A stretch of 64,000 nucleotides of DNA from CBDFFW01 sp965246945 (lineage in GTDB: Bacteria > Pseudomonadota > Alphaproteobacteria > UBA11073), in the NCBI GenBank assembly GCA_965246945.1, contig CBDFFW010000001.1:496001-560000 (forward strand), given 5' to 3'. The notes under the pieces were generated by a model that saw only the letters and a list, made by a program, of their open reading frames with translations, did no database searches and was not told where the DNA came from. Of the stretch, positions 54,201 to 61,776 are shown in pieces (within the stretch, counting starts at the first letter, position 1; every line of letters begins with the position of its first letter). The translations under genes and the position numbers were made by a program.

Positions 54201-54426
54201 CAATCACACGCCAGGTCATGAAGCGGATTTGCGCAAATTGCGGCGCTGTGCCCAGCATTTGGCCCGCCAATTCGATAAAACAATTGCTGGAGAAGATGGC
54301 TTTTATATGACTGAAACAATCAATGATAATTATCGGGCAAAAGGCATTAGTGGTATTATTGTCAGCATGCGTGCGGCTATGCAAACCGGTAACGGCAAAA
54401 CAAATAATCCAGTTTTAGTAGCTTAG
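51280..54426 (+). CDS. Phosphoenolpyruvate carboxylase homologue, altered active site
   Basis: 1048 residues, longer than typical PEPC (~880-920). LTAHPTQ at ~139-145 keeps the catalytic His (E. coli H138 position). The central motif, FHGRGG-x-GRGG in the family, reads DGGSDDIYRGGGD (~556-568), so one Arg is lost while the second Arg is kept. The SDSxKDxG segment reads SDTQRQDG (Lys to Arg). ALTIQNRQIESEMG and the C-terminal GISGIIVSMRAAMQTG align with the RLTIQGE and IAAGMRNTG regions. So it is clearly a PEPC-fold protein, but carboxylation of PEP is uncertain. Candidate: divergent PEPC with retained or new function. Confidence 0.8.
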   Translation: MKQDFLARVTTPQAAQAAIGDWFRYSLAHHGSAATETLSDRDLFDLIKKLQNAPIDLLDHYYEALSTAQKKRAGEIWLVWEFCTQQVMGKAHRNAIQERQASEDYPGQTIKGALQRAAQNGATKEELQGVLLSAIALSLTAHPTQYLPPEYVNIRQRLAEALQKGDRDQSGELLKALLNISPTDLAKKTPAEEFALILCHAEQIFQVMPGLLREVDNTLDVLADRYPERDYGSLRDIASRHMHGILPRFWAGVDRDGNPAITADVSASCMAESHRFIGELYVRELENIRAQAVHKGMIDALIKDFRNGVFAYAQDADLIKFRHRLTDLKLHENGEPLDAIRDLEQRARLFGWNLGKFQPRQEAGIHAQGVTLLMPEYAEIEDEEKKLAALSETLDRLGKLSKADLAAEQSRILAKLAEKKGPLYDTIKSLELVRDNPDAFCDYIISNTDNASDVLELMVLLRLMGVEDKINIRPLCESRADLENMPGMFQSLLANPHYRGFVKKHGGRILMMIALSDTQRQDGPAVIFDQHLTPLNVINKIQTLCQQQGFTVDIMDGGSDDIYRGGGDLSMYPFHLARNLVGYAAKTGKEISDFVKCLGHEFALTIQNRQIESEMGNPTSAARFLERMVAMRINFSSFLKNELPQGEIQECRQEYEANEKARNLLAPCIAYFHHFRGPTLDELSVAVIPSAAATVLNTGARPDKRPKLLGDNGEELDLKDVHTLKLTDTRAITNQFAVELPGLEINGWLSLRALRQIPLAERNQLMDQSPLMREMLQRAMLCLARADFDESWFFLELPVVDAENTVTHKKVALQKPDPATALAYAEVFDEAFQASLARGEREQFDYQKEIGPILEKLGLDSTGEAGRLNGWLVQMCWLEQEFKQTQSIVCETMLGQRWGAKVSARELQGLFERVDGEETIKRQMVKPMRHWLARLNQQFKWQEVKRDNQNADECLLQQLAQCVIEGNKTPPSYSNHTPGHEADLRKLRRCAQHLARQFDKTIAGEDGFYMTETINDNYRAKGISGIIVSMRAAMQTGNGKTNNPVLVA

Positions 54427-54427
54427 T

Positions 54428-55780
54428 TTAAGCCGGTGGCAGGCTATAACAGTTTTGACCAGCTTTTTTAACGCTGGCACAAGTTGTCGCGGCATCGCTT
54501 TGACTTAAACCGGTAAACTGCACTTTATAAACGGTGCCGTGTTTGGTTTTGCTGCTGGCCAAAAATGGCTTGTTATCTTTTAAATCTGGCCATTTTTTTT
54601 GAGCAGTGATCAAGGCGGCTTGCCCGTCTTTTTTGGTTTTATACGCGCCGAGTTGAATGCGCCAACTGCTGCTTTTACCGGTTTTCACTTGGACCGCTTC
54701 AATTTTTTTGGCCAAAGTGGGTTTGCTTACCACCCTAGTTGTTATCGTTTTGGTGGGATAGGTTTTGGGTTCAGCCAATGCGGTCTGCGTGGTATCGGTT
54801 TGAACTTTTTCATCGGTTACCCCTTCGGTGGCATAAACTGCGGGCCGTGCTTCCGGTTGAATGCTGGCCGGAGCCTGGGCATAAACTGGCGCATCGGCAT
54901 GGCCGCCATTGGCTTTGATGAAGGAAGCATCTAATAAACTGGCCATATGCTGGTCGCGGCTAGCCGCCGAACTGCCGCCGAAGACGACACCCACCAGGCG
55001 AATGCCATCCCGCCGCACCGATGAAACCAGGTTAAACCCGCTGGCATTCACATAGCCGGTTTTAATGCCGTCCATGCCCTCATACCGTTCCATGAGATGG
55101 TTATGGTTGTTATAATTAACGCCGCGATAAGTGAAACTGGGGGTCGCAAAATAGGTGTAATATTGCGGGTAATGTTTTTGCAGCGCCAGCGCCAGGGTCG
55201 CCATATCGCGCGCTGTGGAATATTGATTGGGGTTGGGCAAGCCCGAGGCGTTATGAAATTCAGAACCATTCATGCCTAATTTGGCTGCTGTTTGGGTCAT
55301 AATCCGGGCAAAATTATCTTCACTGCCGCCAAAATTCTCGGCCAAGGTAATCGCCGCATCATTGGCGGAGCAGGTAACTAGCCCTTTAATTGCATCTTCC
55401 ACGCGGATCTGATCGCCAGCGCGCAAATTCAGTTTGGTGGGTGAAGCAGCAGCCCCATGGGCGGAGACGGTGAGCAGCGTATCCTTATCCCACTGGCCGG
55501 AATCCAGGGCACCAAAGACCACGTAAAGGGTCATCATTTTAGTAAGCGAGGCGGGGTGCAAGCGCGCATTGGCGTTGACCGAATATAAAACATCGCCGGT
55601 ATCGGCATTAATCACCAAACCGGCATAGCGGGCAGATTGCCACCAAGGCTGCACGGGCGCGCGGGCGGCCACATGACGGCGCTTGGCGGCTTCAGCCGGA
55701 GCGGCCAATAGGCAGACTACTAAAAGCAGCAATAAGAATGCTTGGAATGAACCAAAAAGGCGACGAATCTTTATGGGCAT
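54428..55780 (-). CDS. dacA: D-alanyl-D-alanine carboxypeptidase with SPOR domain
   Basis: 450 residues. Signal peptide (~1-32). Penicillin-binding serine-peptidase domain with SLTK (SxxK) at ~78-81, SAND (SxN) and KTGYVNASG (KTG). A low-complexity linker precedes a C-terminal SPOR domain (~370-445, WRIQLGAYKTKKDGQAAL), which binds denuded glycan strands at the septum. It trims D-Ala from muropeptides. The last residues include CASVKKAGQNCYSL. Confidence 0.95.
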   Translation of the reverse strand: MPIKIRRLFGSFQAFLLLLLVVCLLAAPAEAAKRRHVAARAPVQPWWQSARYAGLVINADTGDVLYSVNANARLHPASLTKMMTLYVVFGALDSGQWDKDTLLTVSAHGAAASPTKLNLRAGDQIRVEDAIKGLVTCSANDAAITLAENFGGSEDNFARIMTQTAAKLGMNGSEFHNASGLPNPNQYSTARDMATLALALQKHYPQYYTYFATPSFTYRGVNYNNHNHLMERYEGMDGIKTGYVNASGFNLVSSVRRDGIRLVGVVFGGSSAASRDQHMASLLDASFIKANGGHADAPVYAQAPASIQPEARPAVYATEGVTDEKVQTDTTQTALAEPKTYPTKTITTRVVSKPTLAKKIEAVQVKTGKSSSWRIQLGAYKTKKDGQAALITAQKKWPDLKDNKPFLASSKTKHGTVYKVQFTGLSQSDAATTCASVKKAGQNCYSLPPA

Positions 55781-55843
55781 TTAATGATTATCTCATAAAT
55801 CTTTGTTAAAAGGTAAGGGCAAGATGTGGTTTTTGCACAACAA

Positions 55844-58414
55844 TTATTTTGCAAATGGCGTTTGACCCAACCGTTCCAAAATATAGGGTAGATGCACTTG
55901 ATCAGATTTGTAATCGCCGGTTAAGGCATAAATCATCACATTAATGAATAAGCGCACTGCCGTTTCACGGTCTGTATTCGCGGGGTCTGCCATTTTATCT
56001 AATAAGTCGGCAGGCAGAATTATGACGCTGGCGATCTGGCTTTCGTGATTGACGGCGATTTGATCGAGCCAAATGGGTTGCGTTAGCCAAGCGCCCGCTT
56101 GCAGCAGGTAAAAGCTATGCCATAACACATGGTTGGCAGGTAAGGTTTGCAATGCTGGTAATTGTAAATTTTTGGTGATGGTTGCCAAGTTTTGTGCGTC
56201 ATCGCCGGCAAATATTACCAACATACCGCCCTTGCTAAGATAATTTTGCATGGCTGGTGCCGCATTGGGGGCAAGTGCTGAAGTTGTGGGTTGCCAAAAC
56301 AACACTGGAAAAAGTGCCAGATCGGCAGTGTTTGGTTCAACCGCTATGGGTGCCGAAAATGTGGCGGTTGTTCGGGTATTTAAATTTTGCTGCAAAGTTG
56401 TTAATGCTTGTTGCAGAGGTTGCTGCGGTGGACCCAGATATCCCAACCCCATTTCGTCGGCGGCATGCGCCTGGGGTGCCCATAATATTAGTAACAGGCC
56501 CAGGGCGGCCAGGCTTTTACCGTGAGGCCAGCGGGGCAATAAACCACGCATCGACAATGTCACATAACTATCAATTAGCAATAAGCAAAGGGCAGCCAGC
56601 CATAAATACCCGCTGTAATCCTGGCTGGCTGGTGGCGTGGTGCGATAGTCAAATTGGGTGTTGGCCGGCCAATGATCGAAAGGCATTAAACCCTGCCAAT
56701 TCGCGCCTAAATTTAAAAAACGCGTTGCAGTATTATTTTGATATTTGCCAGGTGGCGTGGCGGGTGTGATAATGTTGGTATCGTTATTTAAAATGAGCGC
56801 AGGCGAGGTTGGTTTGACGATTTGCCCAAACGCATTCACCATTTGCTGCATCACAAAATCGCTGCGGTTAATAGGTTCTGTGGTTATTTGATCAATATCC
56901 GCTTGTTGCAATAACGCGGCTATAAGGTTTGGCATTAAAGGGGTAATGGGTAAATTTGACCATTCTGGTGTGGCACTGGTGTAAATGGCGATTAATTGCC
57001 CTTTGCCGATTTTCTGGCTGGCGAGCCACGGGGTTTGATTTTGCAGGCTGCCCAAGACAGTCACATTGGGATTGGCAGGTAGCAAATCCATAACCTTGGC
57101 AAATGTTAAATCACCAGGCAATGGCACGGCTTGCAATGCGCTATGGGCTGGCCAGGCTTGCGCAGTTAAGATGTCAGCATGTTCGGTTAAACTATTGCTG
57201 TTGCGTAATTGCCGTAAAAACGGAATGGGATAAAGGGTATCATCCAGCGCAGGCAGGGTGGCTGGTCCCAGCCAACGGATAAGCAAGCCGCCCTGTGCGA
57301 TATAGGTGTGGACGGCATTTTGCTGGGTTGCATCTAAAACAATATCTGGCAGCATAATGATTGGCAGGTGTTGGTTCAGCAGCACAGCCAATTCATCAAT
57401 TTGCGGTTTGGCACCTAAAGTTTGTAAGGCGTTATTCAAATAATAAATTGGGTTTAGCAGTGGTGTGCTGTAATGCGTGGCGCTGGGTTTCACAATGCCG
57501 CTTGGCGGCAGGCCTGGCGGGTCCAGCAACCACATTGCGCCGGCATGCGATTGACCGGCCAGTTGCACAGCATGAATAAGGTGGGATTTATCGGCGGGAA
57601 AATTCGCCGGTATGGTTAAACGGGTTTGCGCGGCGGGCCAATCAAAGCTTTGACTGCTGAGCAAATGACCTTGGGCATCCAGCCAGTTTAATTGGCCAGC
57701 TTGCGGATTTTGATTAAAGCGTTCAACGGTTACCGCGTGGTTTTGCCAATTGCTAAGCCAGGCCAATTGGGCGGGTGCTTGTAATACAGTCAATTTGCTG
57801 TAATTGGCCAAAGCATCCGTTAATTCGCTGGGAAAATCTGGATAGGCGCCGCTGTTCAGCCAGATAATTTCAGCATCGGGGGCAATAGCATTATTGGCTA
57901 ATTGATCAGTAAGCTCAGTTAAATTGGCTGGCCAGGGAGAGGGCTGGGCGGTGGCAATTTGCGCGGCGACGGTGCTGGCCAATTGCAAACCGTATTTATT
58001 TTTTCCGGTCGTGGTAAGCCATAAAACCGCGCGGTTATTTTGGGCGGCATCTGCCAACACACGCTGGGTCTGACTTTGCAACCAGGGCCAATTGGCCGCG
58101 GCGGCCGCGCTGTTATCCGTCACTAAAATTAATGCGGTATTATCTGCATCGGCCTGATCCGTTGGGGCATTGTATTGCAAATGGGCGGCAGCGGTGATGA
58201 TGGTGGCCGCTAAAATTAAACGCAGCAGCCACAGCCACCACGGGGCGCGCGCGGTGATTTGCTGCGTGGTTTGTAAATTTTTTAATAATGGGAAAGCGCC
58301 GAATAAAACGCGTTTCGGGCGCGGCGGGGTCAACCGCAGCAGCCACCACAATAATGGCAAGGCCAAGAGCGCTGCAAAGGCCCAAGGCGCGGCAAAGCTA
58401 AAACTATCCCACAT
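55844..58414 (-). CDS. BatA/DUF4159 membrane protein
   Basis: 856 residues. N-terminal BatA-type domain (PWAFAALLALPLLWWLLRL) with two helices (~10-28, ~58-78). The VWA-like domain has a degenerate MIDAS (VTDNSAAAA instead of DxSxS). A long periplasmic part includes a glutamine-amidotransferase-like fold. TM segment near 615, then the C-terminal DUF4159 domain with PVLFWQPTTSA and YLSKGGMLVIFAGDDA. It overlaps the DUF58 gene by 11 nt in a moxR-DUF58-BatA operon. Such operons are chaperone-like membrane systems whose substrates are unknown. Confidence 0.85.
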   Translation of the reverse strand: MWDSFSFAAPWAFAALLALPLLWWLLRLTPPRPKRVLFGAFPLLKNLQTTQQITARAPWWLWLLRLILAATIITAAAHLQYNAPTDQADADNTALILVTDNSAAAAANWPWLQSQTQRVLADAAQNNRAVLWLTTTGKNKYGLQLASTVAAQIATAQPSPWPANLTELTDQLANNAIAPDAEIIWLNSGAYPDFPSELTDALANYSKLTVLQAPAQLAWLSNWQNHAVTVERFNQNPQAGQLNWLDAQGHLLSSQSFDWPAAQTRLTIPANFPADKSHLIHAVQLAGQSHAGAMWLLDPPGLPPSGIVKPSATHYSTPLLNPIYYLNNALQTLGAKPQIDELAVLLNQHLPIIMLPDIVLDATQQNAVHTYIAQGGLLIRWLGPATLPALDDTLYPIPFLRQLRNSNSLTEHADILTAQAWPAHSALQAVPLPGDLTFAKVMDLLPANPNVTVLGSLQNQTPWLASQKIGKGQLIAIYTSATPEWSNLPITPLMPNLIAALLQQADIDQITTEPINRSDFVMQQMVNAFGQIVKPTSPALILNNDTNIITPATPPGKYQNNTATRFLNLGANWQGLMPFDHWPANTQFDYRTTPPASQDYSGYLWLAALCLLLIDSYVTLSMRGLLPRWPHGKSLAALGLLLILWAPQAHAADEMGLGYLGPPQQPLQQALTTLQQNLNTRTTATFSAPIAVEPNTADLALFPVLFWQPTTSALAPNAAPAMQNYLSKGGMLVIFAGDDAQNLATITKNLQLPALQTLPANHVLWHSFYLLQAGAWLTQPIWLDQIAVNHESQIASVIILPADLLDKMADPANTDRETAVRLFINVMIYALTGDYKSDQVHLPYILERLGQTPFAK

Positions 58415-59237
58415 GGTTCAACTGCTGCACCAGATGAAGAATATCACGCGCCATATGATTGTTGCTGATACATAAATGATATTGCCAATGAAGCTGGCGG
58501 GCCAATTGTTCGATGGCCAATAAATGCGCATCAATCCGCTGTTGATAATCGGCCAGCAATATACCGGCATGGTCAAAAACGGTGTGTTCTGCGCTGCCAA
58601 TTTCATGGATATCCAACCGACCGGTAAATTCCCAGGCGCGTTCGGCCGGATCCAAGATTGGCACCAAAATGCCATGCCAGCCCTGATCGGCCAGTTGGTT
58701 CAGGGGTTGCTGCCACTGCGGCGTGCCAGCCATAAAATCACTGCAGATAACGATTGCACCAGGCTTTTTGGGTAGTTGCGCAGTAGTAAAATTGGTGCCC
58801 GTTACCTGCATGGCACGCAGGCCGCTGCGTTTGCCTAATTGTTGCAGGGTGTGGGTGATTGTTTGGGCATAAATCTGTTTGCGCGGTAATTGCGTTTGGC
58901 TGTGATAGCGCATGGATGGTGACCCATCGGCCCAGAGAAATAAAGTTGCGCTTTCTTCATGTTCGCGCTCCCGCAGCCATGGCGCTTGCGCCTGCGCGGG
59001 TTCATTGCGGGCACTGCGCCGCCAATCAATCGCCCGTAACGGATCGCCAGGTTGATATTGCCGCCATTGCCAAAAATTATCGCCGATACCGCCATGGCGG
59101 CGCGGCGTTTCGCCCAAGCGCCAACGGGTGGTGCGCTGCAATACTAAGCGGCCAGCCGGCCATAATTCCTGGGCCAGTTGGGCCGCCTGCAGTTCTGGTT
59201 TAAGGGTATTAATTTTTATGGCAGCAGCTGTTGACAT
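58404..59237 (-). CDS. DUF58 domain protein
   Basis: 277 residues. DUF58 core GDNFWQWRQYQPGDPLRAIDWRRSARN (~53-79) and FLWADGSPSMRYH (VWA-like) are intact, with ICSDFMAGTP later. It belongs to the MoxR-associated proteins; it may act as an adaptor between MoxR AAA+ ATPase and its client. It overlaps moxR by 22 nt and the next gene by 11 nt, so the three are translationally coupled. Confidence 0.93.
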   Translation of the reverse strand: MSTAAAIKINTLKPELQAAQLAQELWPAGRLVLQRTTRWRLGETPRRHGGIGDNFWQWRQYQPGDPLRAIDWRRSARNEPAQAQAPWLREREHEESATLFLWADGSPSMRYHSQTQLPRKQIYAQTITHTLQQLGKRSGLRAMQVTGTNFTTAQLPKKPGAIVICSDFMAGTPQWQQPLNQLADQGWHGILVPILDPAERAWEFTGRLDIHEIGSAEHTVFDHAGILLADYQQRIDAHLLAIEQLARQLHWQYHLCISNNHMARDILHLVQQLNHVG

Positions 59238-60286
59238 ACCACGTCAATAACTTGTTTAACATCCATCCCATCCACCCGGGCAGTGGGAGTAAGCGCCATG
59301 CGGTGCTGCAACACGGGGACAGCAATGGCGCGCAAATCGCTAAGATCCGGCGCAATGCGCCCTTCCAACATCGCGCGCGCACGCGCGGCTTGCAGCAAGG
59401 CTTGGCCGGCGCGCGGGCCAGGGCCCCATTGTACATAGCGTTCCACTTCGCTGAATTCGGTTTGCGTGGGGCGCAAGGCCCGCACAATATCGAGCAGGAC
59501 ATCCAAAAATGCGGTGCCATAAGGCAATTGGCGCAAAATGTTTTGGGCGCCCTGCAATTGCAGCGCGGTTAAATGGTTTTCCAGCGGCGCTTCCGCGGTA
59601 CCGGTGGTGAGCACCAGCATTTGCCGTTCGGCTTGCCGGCCAGGCAGCGGCACATCAATTTGCATTAAAAAACGGTCCAATTGCGCTTCGGGCAGCGGAT
59701 AAGTACCTTCATATTCCAATGGGTTTTGTGTAGCCAAAACGGTGAAGGGTTGGGGCAGGGGATAATCCACGCCGTTAACGGTCACTTGCCCTTCCTGCAT
59801 GGCTTGCAGCAAGGCGGCCTGGGTGCGCGGATTGGCGCGGTTAATTTCATCCACCAATAGTAATTGACTGAAAACAGGCCCTTCAATAAAGCGGAACGCG
59901 CGTGTGCCATCGGGGTTAATATCTAAAATTTCACCGCCGAGAATATCGCCTGGTAACAAATCAGGCGTGGCTTGCACACGTTTATTGCTAAGCCCTAATA
60001 ATTGGCTCAGCCCAAAGGCCAAGCGGGTTTTAGCCACCCCTGGCACGCCTACCAGCAAGGCATGTCCGCCGGACAACAGCGTGATTAATAATAATTGCAC
60101 CGCATTGGCTTGGCCTAGAACATATGCATCTAATTGCTGGCGCAGTTGCTGTAAGGGCGTTTGCAGCGCGTTAAAGGCGGCTAAAATATCATCAGCGGGG
60201 GTTGGTATACTTTCAGCAATTGTCGATAAATTAGCCGGTGGCGGGACCTGAATATCTGCGTTTGTCTGCCGGCCCCAAGTAAACAT
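59216..60286 (-). CDS. MoxR-family AAA+ ATPase
   Basis: 356 residues. Walker A GVPGVAKTRLAFG (~79-91), Walker B LLLVDEINRANPRTQAALLQAM, and arginine-finger region ending RALRPTQTEFSEV. MoxR ATPases remodel or insert cofactors into partner proteins. First 35 residues are unstructured. 52 nt downstream of timA and coupled to DUF58. Confidence 0.95.
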   Translation of the reverse strand: MFTWGRQTNADIQVPPPANLSTIAESIPTPADDILAAFNALQTPLQQLRQQLDAYVLGQANAVQLLLITLLSGGHALLVGVPGVAKTRLAFGLSQLLGLSNKRVQATPDLLPGDILGGEILDINPDGTRAFRFIEGPVFSQLLLVDEINRANPRTQAALLQAMQEGQVTVNGVDYPLPQPFTVLATQNPLEYEGTYPLPEAQLDRFLMQIDVPLPGRQAERQMLVLTTGTAEAPLENHLTALQLQGAQNILRQLPYGTAFLDVLLDIVRALRPTQTEFSEVERYVQWGPGPRAGQALLQAARARAMLEGRIAPDLSDLRAIAVPVLQHRMALTPTARVDGMDVKQVIDVVCQQLLP

Positions 60287-60338
60287 CTAATGCTATTTAT
60301 GCCGCGTATTCACTGGGGGAGCAAGGGGTTATCATTGT

Positions 60339-61046
60339 TTACACATCGCTGGCAGCAACCAAAACCCAGTTTAAATCACGGGCGCGGGTATCGCGGCGAA
60401 AGGTCCAGATATCGACCACTTCTTCAATGTCATTGCGGTTACCGGCCACTACTTCATCACTGCTATCGACCACATAACTAGTTTGATCGGAGGTGAATTG
60501 CAGAATAATTTCGGCATTAAATTCTTTCATACGCGCACTATTAATTTCCACATCGCGCAATTGATGAATAATGGTTTCCATATGGTAATTTTTATTGGCA
60601 CGCGCTTGGATATCGGTTTTAAATTTTTCGAATAGATCGCTGCTCAATAACGGCTTTAATGCTTCAACATCGCCGCGGGCATAGGCTTTGATGATCAATT
60701 CAAACGCTGCCCGCGCCCCATTTAAAAAACCACGTTCATTAAAGGTGGGGTCGTATTGTTGAATTTGCTGCAGACCCTGGTTAATCGAAAGCGGTTCATC
60801 GCTATTCACCGGCGCGGCTTTTGGCACAGGGGTCACGGTTACGGATTGCACGGTCTGGCCGGTTTGGCGTTTGATTTCCTTGGCAATTTCGCTGGCCTGC
60901 CGGCGCAATGTTTCGGCTTCCAACGGATTTTGGCCTAATCGGGGTTCATTGCCATTGCGTTCGCCCAAAGCGCGCGATAAGCGATACATTAAAAAGCCGG
61001 CGATTGCGGCCAAAATAACCAGTTCAACGAGTTGCGAAGTATCCAT
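60339..61046 (-). CDS. Tim44-like domain protein (TimA)
   Basis: 235 residues. One N-terminal transmembrane helix (~7-24, VELVILAAIAGFLMYRLSRAL), a charged linker, and a C-terminal Tim44-like fold (~95-232) with DPTFNERGFLNGARAAFELIIKAYARGD and DLNWVLVAASD. In Caulobacter such a protein is membrane-bound; its relation to mitochondrial Tim44 suggests a role with the membrane translocase or a lipid partner. It is the first gene of a probable four-gene operon with moxR. Confidence 0.9.
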   Translation of the reverse strand: MDTSQLVELVILAAIAGFLMYRLSRALGERNGNEPRLGQNPLEAETLRRQASEIAKEIKRQTGQTVQSVTVTPVPKAAPVNSDEPLSINQGLQQIQQYDPTFNERGFLNGARAAFELIIKAYARGDVEALKPLLSSDLFEKFKTDIQARANKNYHMETIIHQLRDVEINSARMKEFNAEIILQFTSDQTSYVVDSSDEVVAGNRNDIEEVVDIWTFRRDTRARDLNWVLVAASDV

Positions 61047-61206
61047 TGCTAGTTATGATATTGGGCGCAAACAGGTGGGAAATCAATGGATATACATAAA
61101 ATTTAATAATCCAAATTAACAGATTAACAGTATTAACCACGCGAATTTAAATATTTTTCCCACAGCTTTATATTCTTGTTTAAAATTATGAATCACCAGG
61201 CGGCAG

Positions 61207-61776
61207 ATGAGTAATTTAGCAAGATTTATTGAACAATTCCATCTGATGGAAATGTATAGCGTTTTTGTGTTGATTTACATTTATTATACTTTTCGGACTA
61301 AAATCCCCCTGGTTAATTCTTCGGCAGCGGCCCAAAAAATAATTATGGTGCGGATTGCCGCTGAAGTGCAATTAAACCAGGCTAAGCCCATTAAAGTTTA
61401 TGATTTGGGCTCAGGCACTGGAGGCCTATGTTTAGCCATTGGCAAAAATTTCCCTCAGCTTGAAGTGATTGGTATCGAACTGGGCTTGCCATTTTGGTTT
61501 TTTGCGGTTTTACGCAGCAAGCTTGGCGCGCGAAAAAATGTACGTTTTTTGAAAAAAGATTTTTGGCAATATGATATTAGCGATGGCGATATCATCTTAT
61601 TTTATCTCGGCGATGTGGTGATGCCCATCATGGCGGATAAATTAGCCAAGGAAGCCAAAAGTGGCGCTTTAATTATTTCCAACACCTTTCCCTTACCAGC
61701 CAGCTGGGAACCAATCGAGCGGACAACAGTCCCCAAAGGATTGAGCAAAGAAGTTATTGTTTACCGTAAAATTTAG
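61207..61776 (+). CDS. SAM-dependent methyltransferase
   Basis: 189 residues. A hydrophobic N-terminal segment (~14-27) may anchor it. SAM-binding motif I VYDLGSGTGGLCLAIGKNF (~64-82) and acidic end of the second strand VIGIELG (~91). NVRFLKKDFWQYDISDGD is the adenine-side region. No substrate can be named. The 3' end overlaps the RelA/SpoT gene by 4 nt. The 160-nt gap to timA has no other feature. Confidence 0.85.
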   Translation: MSNLARFIEQFHLMEMYSVFVLIYIYYTFRTKIPLVNSSAAAQKIIMVRIAAEVQLNQAKPIKVYDLGSGTGGLCLAIGKNFPQLEVIGIELGLPFWFFAVLRSKLGARKNVRFLKKDFWQYDISDGDIILFYLGDVVMPIMADKLAKEAKSGALIISNTFPLPASWEPIERTTVPKGLSKEVIVYRKI

